The notes under the pieces were generated by a model that was given only the letters and a program-made list of their open reading frames with translations, was not told where the DNA came from and made no database searches. Made by a program: the position numbers and the translations under genes. Positions 39,765-47,671 of a stretch of DNA of 64,000 nucleotides are shown in pieces. Origin of the DNA: Oscillospiraceae bacterium (lineage in GTDB: Bacteria > Bacillota > Clostridia > Oscillospirales > Oscillospiraceae); assembly GCA_017622995.1 (NCBI GenBank), contig JAGAQA010000029.1:34876-98875 (forward strand). The letters run 5' to 3'. The stretch's first letter is position 1; each line of letters starts with the position of its first letter.

Positions 39765-40385
39765 TTATTGGCCGAACAGGGCCTTGACGCTGTTGAAAAT
39801 TTCATCAGCCATGGGGCAATATTTCGTGAGCATTCCGCCTGCCTTTGCGTTCATCTCCTCGGCGACTTCCCGGTTCTTGAGGGACTTGGTGTTGATGAAC
39901 ACATTGAGGGAAGCGGCCTGCAATGCTGCCTTGCAGCACACGGCGGCGCAGCCCGCATCGGAAACGGCCAGACGGCTGCCCTTGGCGGCGAAGACGGAGA
40001 TGTATTCAATGGCCTGGCAGCTCAGCTCCATAATGTGCATGGGCACGGCGCAGGCGGTGACGGTGGCCTCTTCCAGAATGGTATCCCGGTTGGGATCATC
40101 CTTGGGAATGCCGTAGGCCTTGGCCAGAGGAACGAATCCCTTGTCATCGGCTTCCACCTGATCCAGCAACTCCTTCTGCAGGGCATCACACTTGGCCTTC
40201 AGGTCCAGGATCTCTTCCTGCACATCGGCATACTTCTTTTTACCCACCGTCAGGGAGCCAACCATATTGCCCAGAGCGGTGCCGATGGCGCCCACCAGGG
40301 CAGCCGCGCCGCCGCCGCCGGGGGCGGGAGCATCGGAGGCCAGGACTTCCACAAACCTGCGGCAGGATTCCATAGTCATATCCAT
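39765..40385 (-). CDS. fchA: Methenyl-THF cyclohydrolase / cyclodeaminase family protein
   Basis: A 206-residue helical protein of the formiminotransferase-cyclodeaminase family (FchA). The start MESCRRFVEVLASDAPAPGGGGAAALVGAIGTALGNMVGSLTVGKKKY carries the family PGGGSAAA-type loop. In acetogens and related Clostridia FchA acts as methenyl-THF cyclohydrolase; the neighbouring folD and fhs support this role. It begins 268 bp after fhs, with a terminator-like hairpin between. Confidence 0.93.
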   Translation of the reverse strand: MDMTMESCRRFVEVLASDAPAPGGGGAAALVGAIGTALGNMVGSLTVGKKKYADVQEEILDLKAKCDALQKELLDQVEADDKGFVPLAKAYGIPKDDPNRDTILEEATVTACAVPMHIMELSCQAIEYISVFAAKGSRLAVSDAGCAAVCCKAALQAASLNVFINTKSLKNREVAEEMNAKAGGMLTKYCPMADEIFNSVKALFGQ

Positions 40386-40412
40386 AAAATTGTACGCTCC
40401 TTATTTCAAGTG

Positions 40413-40442
40413 AAAAGCGCAGGCGGCGGTGGCCGCCTGCGC
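40413..40442 (-). terminator. Hairpin between fhs and fchA
   Basis: A perfect 11-bp GC-rich stem (40417-40427 with 40432-40442, 4-base loop) followed on the minus strand by TTTT. It would end or attenuate the fhs transcript before fchA. The rest of the 267-bp gap holds an imperfect inverted repeat (about 40544-40592, ends GGAATC/GATTCC) and no gene. Confidence 0.75.
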
Positions 40443-40652
40443 TCAGGTGCTCGGTATTATGGGAACTACCCTTGTGCTTTCCACAAGGAAGCTCCGGTTC
40501 AATCAGCAAGTGCTGGCAGGGAGAGATTTTGGTTCAGACAAAGGAATCAAAAGCGAAGGAATACTTTGTGTATTTCGAGCTTTGGATTCCGCATGACTGG
40601 GCCAAAAGATCCCCTGTCCGGCCGCAGATGATTGAAGTGGAGTTTCCGCTAC

Positions 40653-42329
40653 TTAGAACAGGCCGGAAATCTTGCCGTTCTCGTCCACGTCGATCCGCTC
40701 AGCAGCGGGGACCTTGGGCAGGCCGGGCATGGTCATGATCTCGCCGGTCAGCGCAACCAGGAAGCCGGCACCGGCGGAAACCTTGACGTTCCGAACGGTG
40801 ATGGTGAAGCCCTCGGGGGCGCCCAGCTTGGTCTGATCGTCGGTGAAGGAGTACTGAGTCTTGGCCATGCAGATGGGCATCTTGTCGTAGCCCAGCTCGG
40901 TCAGGGTCTTGATCTGCTTCTCCGCGTTGGCGGTGAAGACCACGCCGTCGCCATGATAGATCTTCTTGACAATGGCCTCGATCTTATCCTTGATGGGAGC
41001 GTTTACATCGTAGCTGAAGGTGAAGTCATTGGGCAGTTCGCACAGACGGACAACTTCCTTGGCCAGCTCGATGCCGCCTTCGCCGCCCTTTGCCCAAACT
41101 TCGGACAGGACCACGTTGACGCCCAGCTCCTTGCACTTCTCTTCCACCAGCTTCAGCTCGGCCTCGGTATCCAGGGGGAACCGGTTGATGGCAACCACGC
41201 AGGGCAGCTTGTAAACCTTGGTGATGTTCTCCACGTGACGCAGCAGGTTGGGCAGGCCCTTCTCCAGAGCCTCCAGGTTCTCCTTGCCGGTCTCGGCCTT
41301 GGGCACGCCGCCGTTGTACTTGAGGGCCCGGACGGTGGCAACCAGAACCACACAGTTGGGCTTCAGGCCAGCCATGCGGCACTTGATGTCCAGGAACTTC
41401 TCAGCGCCCAGGTCAGCACCGAAGCCGGCCTCGGTAACGGCGTAGTCACCCAGCTTCAGAGCGATCTTGGTCGCGGTGACGGAGTTGCAGCCGTGGGCAA
41501 TGTTGGCGAAGGGACCGCCATGTACGAATGCGGGGGTATGCTCCAGGGTCTGAACCAGGTTGGGCTTCAGAGCATCCTTCAGCAGAGCGGCCATAGCGCC
41601 CTGTGCATTCAGGTCACCGGCGGTGACGGGCTTGCCGTCCCGGGTGTAGGCAACCACCAGGCGGGCAAGGCGGGCCTTCAGGTCATTGATGTCGGAAGCC
41701 AGGCACAGAACAGCCATGACTTCGGAAGCAACGGTGATGTCGTAGCCATCCTCACGGGGTACGCCGTTGGTCTTGCCGCCCAGGCCGTCAACGACGAAGC
41801 GGAGCTGACGGTCGTTCATGTCCACGCAGCGGCGCCATACGATCTGACGGGGGTCGATGTTCAGAGCATTGCCCTGATAGATGTGGTTATCCAGCATAGC
41901 GGCCAGCAGGTTGTTGGCAGCGCCGATTGCGTGGAAGTCACCGGTGAAGTGCAGGTTGATGTCCTCCATGGGGACAACCTGAGCGTAGCCGCCGCCGGCA
42001 GCACCGCCCTTAACGCCAAACACAGGGCCCAGGGAGGGCTCACGCAGGGCAACGATGACATTCTTGCCGATCTTCTTCAGGCCGTCAGCCAGACCAACAT
42101 TGGTAGTGGTCTTGCCTTCGCCGGCGGGAGTGGGGTTGATGGCGGTAACCAGAACCAGCTTGCCGTCGGGCTTGTCAGCCATGTCCTTCAGGATGTTGTA
42201 GTCAACCTTTGCCTTGTACTTGCCGTACTGCTCCAGATACTTCTCGTCCACACCGGCGGTCTTGGCGACCTCGGTAATGGGCTGCATAACGGTTTCCTGT
42301 GCGATTTCGATGTCAGTTTTGAATCCCAT
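40653..42329 (-). CDS. fhs: Formate-tetrahydrofolate ligase
   Basis: A 558-residue enzyme that makes 10-formyl-THF from formate, ATP and THF. It has the P-loop-like [59 protein letters not shown], and [17 protein letters not shown], all diagnostic. The start at 42329 gives [10 protein letters not shown] with GGAG ten bases upstream. Together with fchA and folD it forms the formate-to-methylene-THF branch used in glycine/serine or purine metabolism. No acetyl-CoA synthase genes are present here. Confidence 0.96.
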   Translation of the reverse strand: MGFKTDIEIAQETVMQPITEVAKTAGVDEKYLEQYGKYKAKVDYNILKDMADKPDGKLVLVTAINPTPAGEGKTTTNVGLADGLKKIGKNVIVALREPSLGPVFGVKGGAAGGGYAQVVPMEDINLHFTGDFHAIGAANNLLAAMLDNHIYQGNALNIDPRQIVWRRCVDMNDRQLRFVVDGLGGKTNGVPREDGYDITVASEVMAVLCLASDINDLKARLARLVVAYTRDGKPVTAGDLNAQGAMAALLKDALKPNLVQTLEHTPAFVHGGPFANIAHGCNSVTATKIALKLGDYAVTEAGFGADLGAEKFLDIKCRMAGLKPNCVVLVATVRALKYNGGVPKAETGKENLEALEKGLPNLLRHVENITKVYKLPCVVAINRFPLDTEAELKLVEEKCKELGVNVVLSEVWAKGGEGGIELAKEVVRLCELPNDFTFSYDVNAPIKDKIEAIVKKIYHGDGVVFTANAEKQIKTLTELGYDKMPICMAKTQYSFTDDQTKLGAPEGFTITVRNVKVSAGAGFLVALTGEIMTMPGLPKVPAAERIDVDENGKISGLF

Positions 42330-42436
42330 GTTAATCATTCTCCTTGTATTGTGTAATCGGCACCCTGCCGTTGGAATGGCCCGGGTACATACAGGACTTA
42401 TGCGGGTCGCCGTTGGGGTGACTCTCCGCACGCTTG
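42330..42436 (-). other. 5' leader of fhs, structured, unassigned
   Basis: About 107 nt between the operator palindrome and the fhs start. It contains a 6-bp stem GTGCGG/CCGCAT, two CCAACGGC boxes and a CGGCA-GGG-TGCCG hairpin. It matches neither the THF nor the ZTP riboswitch cores that I know. Confidence 0.4.
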
Positions 42437-42490
42437 CATTCGGTACTTAAGTACCGAATGAAGCATATCACTTTTTTATTCCAATGTCAA
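42437..42490 (-). promoter_or_regulatory. fhs promoter with a 24-bp perfect palindrome over the start site
   Basis: Minus-strand TTGACA (42490-42485), 17 bases, TATGCT (42467-42462). Directly downstream a perfect palindrome with arms CATTCGGTACTT (42437-42460) covers the predicted transcription start, the position of a repressor operator. No regulator gene is adjacent. Confidence 0.8.
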
Positions 42491-42723
42491 TAGGATACGA
42501 AGATTTTCCCCGTATTCTTCCAATTTTTTTCGCAGAAATAATCCCCTCGTTTTTGTGCATATTTCCTTCCGATCGATGTAATTCAGACGAAAAATCGCTG
42601 TTTTCCCTCTTTTATCTTCATAAGTATGGGTTTTGCCCCACCGGTATCCCCCTTGTTTTTGTGCAGAGCGGGTTGGAAGCCTGCCGCGGCTGTCCTCCGC
42701 CTTTTCGCCGCGGATAGCCAGGT
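42491..42723. other. Spacer without recognised gene
   Basis: About 230 bp between the fhs promoter and the PAP2 terminator, AT-rich at its fhs end. No convincing reading frame or motif seen. Confidence 0.5.
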
Positions 42724-42756
42724 AAAAAAACCGGCCGCCTCACAGGAGGCGGCCGG
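42724..42756 (-). terminator. Terminator of the envelope operon
   Basis: CCGGCCGCCT / AGGCGGCCGG, 6-base loop (42731-42756), followed on the minus strand by T7. Confidence 0.93.
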
Positions 42757-42761
42757 GGAAA

Positions 42762-43367
42762 TCATTCCGCGTACTTGCCGTTATAAACCCATTTCTTGTA
42801 GATGAGGTTTACCAGGAAGTTGCCCAGCAGGCCAAAGGCGATGCCCAGCACCAGGCTTACCAGCACGTCGGTCGGATAGTGGACATACAGATAAAGCCTC
42901 GAGAAGGCAATCAGAATAGCCAGCACCGTTGCGGGGATGCCCATGCGCTTATCATGGAGCAGCAGCACTGTACAGGCTTCAAAGGAAGCGATGGTATGTC
43001 CCGAGGGGAAGGAAAAATCATGCTGTGCAGATATGAGCAGCGTAATTTCTCTTCCAAATTCCTGCAGCTGGAAATCGTATGGACGGATGCGGGCTACCAG
43101 GGGCTTCAGGGTGATGTTGCACACCACCAGGCCCAGAACCAGGGCCATGCCCATGGAAAAGCCGGTTTTGCGGTACTTGGCAAAGAACAGCAGCAGAACA
43201 GCAATTCCGATCCAGAACACGCCGCCGTCACCGAACAGGGTGACAATGGGCATTGTTTTGTCCAGGAAGGTGCACTGCATGGTTTCCTGGATCCAGTCCA
43301 GGATGGGCAGGTCAAAGGATACTGCCACAGAGTTTAGCATGGTTTGCAGGGCCGTGAACATAGGCAT
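42762..43367 (-). CDS. PAP2-family membrane phosphatase
   Basis: A 201-residue membrane protein with the three phosphatase motifs: K-P-L-V-A-R-I-R-P (motif 1), FSFPSGHTIASFEA (motif 2) and SRLYLYVHYPTDVLVSL (motif 3). Such enzymes include undecaprenyl-diphosphate phosphatases and phosphatidylglycerophosphatases. As the last gene of an operon with a polyprenyl-type glycosyltransferase, lipid-carrier recycling is a reasonable role (inference). It starts 13 bp after the upstream gene. Confidence 0.92.
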   Translation of the reverse strand: MPMFTALQTMLNSVAVSFDLPILDWIQETMQCTFLDKTMPIVTLFGDGGVFWIGIAVLLLFFAKYRKTGFSMGMALVLGLVVCNITLKPLVARIRPYDFQLQEFGREITLLISAQHDFSFPSGHTIASFEACTVLLLHDKRMGIPATVLAILIAFSRLYLYVHYPTDVLVSLVLGIAFGLLGNFLVNLIYKKWVYNGKYAE

Positions 43368-43380
43368 CTCCTCTTATTTC

Positions 43381-45060
43381 TTATTCCGTTGCTTCGGTGG
43401 CTTCTGCCGCGGCAGCCGCATCCTCAAACAGAGGATACAGGGTCATGGGCTCCAGCGTGGTGCCGGCAGGGATCGTCACCTTTCCGTTTTCGTCGGGCGT
43501 GAAGACGATGGTCAGCTCCTTGCGGCCGCCCTCGTTGCTCTCCTTATACCAGCCGGAGAAGACCTTTCCTTCCGGCGCGGACAGCACCGGCGTGGTCAGG
43601 ACAGACTCGTCGGTCCGGAAGAAATCATCCACCAGGGTAACGCCGTTGTTGTCGATAAAGGTCAGCCGTACCTTGCCCACGGGCTTGGTCACATCCTCAT
43701 TGGTCATGCCGTAGCACTTCCAGGCGCCGTCCTTCTTCCGGAAGAACAGAGCTACATCCACTTCGTAATCCGTGGTGTTGCCATCCTTCAGGGTCGCGTT
43801 CATGGTAATATGACCACGGGCAGAGAACAGGTCATCGGTATACTTGCAGTAATCGGTGACGGATTCATTCATGAACCGGTGACCGCGGTCGGTATTCCAG
43901 TCGGTGACCGCCTTGATGATATCTTTATACGCATCACCGTTTGTATCATAATATATTGCTAGGTTCTTTCTTGCATCAGTTGCCTTAATCATGAATTCGG
44001 CGTATGCCTTCATTGCGCCGATAACGCAGTTCTGCTCCTCGGCGGTAATGGTATTGGACTCGGTCTGCTCCATAAACATGCCCTTTTCCTCATCGTAGGT
44101 CACGGGCATCTCTGCGCCGGTCTGATCCTTCACGGTGACGGTGGGCTTGACCATGAGGCCATCGATGCGCTGGATGCAGGTCTTTGCACCGGTGGTGCCG
44201 ATGGGCAGGAACTCCTCAGCGGAGGTGGAGGTGATCTGGATGGTAAAGCTATCGTCCAGGGCAACGCCATTGACATAAGCGGTATGTCCATCCACCTTCT
44301 GGATGAGGTAGCCATCCTCCCGGGCAAAGAACAGTTCCACCTTGCCGAACTGCCAGTCGGGAATATCGGTTTTCTTTTCCTGCTTGCCCTCCAGGGTGAA
44401 GGAGGCGATTCGCTCATCCCCCAGCTTGACAAAATATTTCTTGTCGCCGGACAGGCCTGCGGAGGTTTCCACAAAGGTCAGGGGGTTATCTCCCACCTTT
44501 TCGGTCATGTAGGCAACAAAGGCATCCTTTCCTTCATAGGCGGTATCCTGAATGCCTGCCAGATCGTAGAGCTTGCCCCAGTCGGGAGCGCCAAACAGCT
44601 CGTCAAATACCTCCTGGCACTTGACGGTGGGCTGGGCTGCCTCGTAATCCACCAGCCAGTTATCCAGCCAGTTGAGCCCCAGGAAGGTGCCGCCCACAAA
44701 AATGGCGATGAACAGGAAATACAGGGTATAGAAAATGATGGAATCCAGATGGGGGCCCTTTTTCTGGGGCTTTGCCACCTGTCCGCGCTGCATATTGGGA
44801 TAGGGGTTCTGGGGTCGCTGGCCGCCGTAGGGCGCCTGCTGGGGTCTGCCCCCGTTGGGCGCGGGCCGCTGGCCGTTTTGCACCGGCCGCTGCTGGGCTC
44901 CGCCGCCCGGAGTCTGGGGACGGGCCTGGGGCATCTGGGCCTTTGCCGCCTCGGAAGCGCTCTGGTGGGGCTTATACACCTGGCGGGGCGCCTCCTGCTC
45001 GGGAGCGGGGGTGCTGGACCGCGCGGCGCGGTTCTTTGCTTCAAATTTTCCCTGATACAT
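43381..45060 (-). CDS. Membrane-anchored extracytoplasmic protein of unknown function
   Basis: A 559-residue protein. Residues 1-105 are a disordered Pro/Gln/Gly-rich cytoplasmic tail with repeats like GGRPQQAPYGGQRPQNP; one membrane helix follows (SIIFYTLYFLFIAIFVGGTFLGLNW, about 107-131); the rest is outside, beta-rich, with no family I recognise. The C-terminal part VFSGWYKESNEGGRKEL...TLEPMTLYPLFE resembles an InlB/Listeria-Bacteroides B-repeat. It ends in an Ala/Glu/Thr-rich tail without an LPxTG motif. It lies between the phosphodiester glycosidase and PAP2 genes with gaps of 13-14 bp, so it belongs to the envelope operon. Confidence 0.82.
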   Translation of the reverse strand: MYQGKFEAKNRAARSSTPAPEQEAPRQVYKPHQSASEAAKAQMPQARPQTPGGGAQQRPVQNGQRPAPNGGRPQQAPYGGQRPQNPYPNMQRGQVAKPQKKGPHLDSIIFYTLYFLFIAIFVGGTFLGLNWLDNWLVDYEAAQPTVKCQEVFDELFGAPDWGKLYDLAGIQDTAYEGKDAFVAYMTEKVGDNPLTFVETSAGLSGDKKYFVKLGDERIASFTLEGKQEKKTDIPDWQFGKVELFFAREDGYLIQKVDGHTAYVNGVALDDSFTIQITSTSAEEFLPIGTTGAKTCIQRIDGLMVKPTVTVKDQTGAEMPVTYDEEKGMFMEQTESNTITAEEQNCVIGAMKAYAEFMIKATDARKNLAIYYDTNGDAYKDIIKAVTDWNTDRGHRFMNESVTDYCKYTDDLFSARGHITMNATLKDGNTTDYEVDVALFFRKKDGAWKCYGMTNEDVTKPVGKVRLTFIDNNGVTLVDDFFRTDESVLTTPVLSAPEGKVFSGWYKESNEGGRKELTIVFTPDENGKVTIPAGTTLEPMTLYPLFEDAAAAAEATEATE

Positions 45061-45074
45061 TTTCCGCGCCCCCT

Positions 45075-46262
45075 TTATTTAACCATCCAGAAGTCAGGCA
45101 TTCTTCTGGGCTCAGACTGCAGAACGGAATAGCTGTTGATCATCTGGACCTGCCCGGCTTCGCCGTAGCGGCCCTCGGTATCCCGATAGTACATGATGGA
45201 GGAGGAGCCGCCGTCCATGTTGCAGGCATTGACCGCGCCGTACTCCTGGAGAATATCAATAATGTCCTTATAGGTGGCGCCGATGGAACCTGCCTGACGG
45301 CCGTCCGCACAGACAAAGATCACCGCGCCGTCTGCACGTTGGCCCATGGCGGTACGGGGGTTGTAGCCGGAGTTGCCGGAGTAGACCTCCTGGTTCACCT
45401 CGCCGTTGATAATCAGCACGGGACCGAACTCACAGCCGTCCCGGATGTTCTGCTCAACAGCCTGAGCGGCGGTCATGCTCTTGGCAACCACCATCTTGTC
45501 GTCCTTGTTGAAGCCGCAGAAGCCCTCTTCGGGAACCATGCCCTTGTAAATGTCGGAAACCACCTTGCCGCCGGAAACCGTCAGGCCCGCGGGAATGGAG
45601 CCCACGGTGGCATTGGCGGTGCCGTCATCGTTGAAGGCGCCGGCATTGATCACGGCGGTGATGTCCGGGTACTGATTCATCACCTGGTTCAGCCGGATAC
45701 CGGGGTTGCTCTCGGAGAAACCGGAAGCGTTGGAGCCGTTGTGCTCATAGGAAACGCCCAGGCTCACCCGGGCAGGGTCCCGAACAATCATAATGTGCGC
45801 ATTGAAGGTCTTGCCCTTATATTCCTCAATCCGAATACCGTCGGCATAGTTGTCCCACTCGTGGCTGTCGCCGGAAGCAACGGAGCCGCCCCGATTGATG
45901 ACGATCTGGTCCAGGTCGGTGGTTTCTTCCGTCATCTGGCCCTTACCGGCATTGCGGATCTCGTCCACCGCTTCCTCACCGATGAACAGGGCGGGAATCC
46001 ACTTGGTAGCGCTGGGCTCCAGCAGGGACATGGTGAGCACCCGCTTGGCCTCCTCGGAGGGGCCGTCAAAAATGTGCCGCATAACAAGCGTCAGCGCGCC
46101 CACCACCAGGAAGATGACGGTGAACAGCAGCAGGAAAAACCGGCGGATGATCCGGCCCAGAAGCCCGCTGCCCTTTTTCTTGGGGGGCTTCACGGAAACA
46201 TTGGCCTGATTGGGATACCCGGTGTTTTTCCCGGGGCCCTGGGGAGTTACTTTATCTCGCAT
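45075..46262 (-). CDS. Phosphodiester glycosidase family protein (NAGPA domain), membrane-anchored
   Basis: A 395-residue protein. A cytoplasmic Lys-rich stretch and a membrane helix (RFFLLLFTVIFLVVGALTLVM, about 40-60) are followed by an outside domain of the NAGPA/phosphodiester-glycosidase type: AVINAGAFNDDGTANATVG, GPVLIINGEVNQEV, NPRTAMGQRADGAVIFVCADGR and AVNACNMDGGSSSIMYY. Family members cleave sugar-1-phosphodiesters. The start at 46262 has GAGG eight bases upstream and lies 10 bp after the GT2-GtrA gene. It could trim or mature a teichoic-acid-like polymer (inference). Confidence 0.9.
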   Translation of the reverse strand: MRDKVTPQGPGKNTGYPNQANVSVKPPKKKGSGLLGRIIRRFFLLLFTVIFLVVGALTLVMRHIFDGPSEEAKRVLTMSLLEPSATKWIPALFIGEEAVDEIRNAGKGQMTEETTDLDQIVINRGGSVASGDSHEWDNYADGIRIEEYKGKTFNAHIMIVRDPARVSLGVSYEHNGSNASGFSESNPGIRLNQVMNQYPDITAVINAGAFNDDGTANATVGSIPAGLTVSGGKVVSDIYKGMVPEEGFCGFNKDDKMVVAKSMTAAQAVEQNIRDGCEFGPVLIINGEVNQEVYSGNSGYNPRTAMGQRADGAVIFVCADGRQAGSIGATYKDIIDILQEYGAVNACNMDGGSSSIMYYRDTEGRYGEAGQVQMINSYSVLQSEPRRMPDFWMVK

Positions 46263-46272
46263 GACAAATACC

Positions 46273-47373
46273 TCACTGGTCGTTTTTGGATACGGCAAAG
46301 ACCCAGCGCTGCTGGATCGTATAGCTCAGAAAATACAGGCACACCATCACAATGACATACCACAATGTACGAATCCCACCGGCTGTTTCACTGATCCGCA
46401 GCAGTCTGAACAGTCCGTTGGTGAGCAGCATCTGGGCAGCCATCTGAGGCACTGCCAGCAGATAATAGCGCAGCATGGCTTTCCCCGTCTTCACGCCCGA
46501 TTGGAATACCAGCTTTTTGTTCAGAAAGAAGTTGAGCAGGGAGGATACCGCTCTGGCGCCCACATAGGGAACCGTGGCATGAATCACAGCGGCTGCCCCC
46601 CGAAGGGCCCAATCGAGAAGGGCAAACACTCCCGTGTCCACGCAGGCGCAGACCGCGGAAGAAAGGGTATAGCGGAAGAAATGGGCAAGAATCAGCTTGT
46701 AAATCCGCCAGGAATCCTTGATGGCATGGAAATGGGAGCTTTTGTTCTCCTCAATATACACGGTGCGGATGCTAACCTCTTCATAGGGGATGCCCATGGT
46801 CTTCATGGCCAGCAGCATATTGGTTTCGTACTCGAACCGGTCGCCGTAAACCGTCAGGAATTTTTCAACCGCGTCCCTGGGAATCGCCCGCAGACCGGTC
46901 TGGGTATCGGACAGGGTCATGCCGCAGAAGAGCTTGAAGACCAGAGAGGTGGTGTGATTGCCGAACCGGCTTCTGGCAGGCACCTCGGGGCCGGTGAAAT
47001 CCCGGCAGCCCAGCACCACATTCCCGGTTTCCAGCATCCGCTGGCAGCAGGCTCTGGTATCCTCCGGGTGGTGCTGATTGTCTCCGTCCACGGTGACAAC
47101 GCCCAGGCCCTGGGGCCGGTTTTCCAGAAACCAGGCAAAGGCCGTTTTCAGCGCCGCGCCCTTTCCCCGGTTCACCTCATGGTGCAGCAGGGTAATCTCT
47201 TTATGCTTCTGCGCCGCGTTTTGGAAACGGGGCAGGTTTTCCGGCTTGGAGCCGTCATTCACCAGAATGATGTCCGTAAATCCATATTCCAGGAGACCGT
47301 CGATTACGGCATCCAGCTTTTCGTCCGGGTCCAGAGAGGGCAGAACCACGGAAACCTGAGAAAGATCCAGCAT
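46273..47373 (-). CDS. GT2 glycosyltransferase fused to GtrA-type membrane domain
   Basis: A 366-residue fusion. The N-terminal 230 residues are a polyprenyl-phosphate (DPM1-like) GT2: SVVLPSLDPDEKLDAVIDGL, ILVNDGSKPENLP, NRGKGAALKTAF, VTVDGDNQHHPED with the DxD, and SDTQTGLRAIP. The C-terminal 130 residues are a four-helix GtrA domain (FFRYTLSSAVCACVDTGVFALLDWAL, GARAVSSLLNFFLNKKLVF). Together they can make a lipid-linked sugar and move it across the membrane. First gene of the envelope operon. Confidence 0.93.
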   Translation of the reverse strand: MLDLSQVSVVLPSLDPDEKLDAVIDGLLEYGFTDIILVNDGSKPENLPRFQNAAQKHKEITLLHHEVNRGKGAALKTAFAWFLENRPQGLGVVTVDGDNQHHPEDTRACCQRMLETGNVVLGCRDFTGPEVPARSRFGNHTTSLVFKLFCGMTLSDTQTGLRAIPRDAVEKFLTVYGDRFEYETNMLLAMKTMGIPYEEVSIRTVYIEENKSSHFHAIKDSWRIYKLILAHFFRYTLSSAVCACVDTGVFALLDWALRGAAAVIHATVPYVGARAVSSLLNFFLNKKLVFQSGVKTGKAMLRYYLLAVPQMAAQMLLTNGLFRLLRISETAGGIRTLWYVIVMVCLYFLSYTIQQRWVFAVSKNDQ

Positions 47374-47425
47374 AGATACGCCTCTTTTTTCGAATTTCTT
47401 GATGATAGCATGGTTATCTCACGGT

Positions 47426-47453
47426 ATTATAGCATATTCCTTTCATTTTGCAA
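47426..47453 (-). promoter_or_regulatory. Promoter of the envelope operon
   Basis: Minus-strand TTGCAA (47453-47448), 16 bases, TATAAT (47431-47426), about 50 bp before the GT2-GtrA start. Confidence 0.7.
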
Positions 47454-47610
47454 AGTGCTTTCTCAAAGTTTAAGAAATATTTCCGTTTTTCGCAGGTTTC
47501 TCCTATTTTCCCCTTAAGCGCCAAAGCAATCCCCGCCTTTTTCTGGGAAATGCGTGAAGTGGCCAAACACAGTCAAATTCTGATATGCTCATTTCCCGCT
47601 CCGCCCTCGC

Positions 47611-47640
47611 TTGACTTTTTTGTGACAAATCTCCTATAAT
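47611..47640 (+). promoter_or_regulatory. Promoter of the acyltransferase gene
   Basis: TTGACT (47611-47616), 18 bases, TATAAT (47635-47640), 32 bp before the ATG. Confidence 0.75.
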
Positions 47641-47671
47641 GTAATAAAAAGCATCCGGGAGGACGGAGCAT

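Noticed and set aside
40472-40738. 88-codon plus-strand frame in the fhs-fchA gap
   Set aside because: No ribosome site or family, and it runs into antisense fhs; the region is better seen as a spacer with inverted repeats.
40632-42356. 574-codon plus-strand open frame opposite fhs
   Set aside because: No motifs; fhs on the minus strand is unambiguous.
42330-42436. THF or ZTP riboswitch in front of fhs
   Set aside because: The conserved cores of both classes are absent; only general structure is visible.
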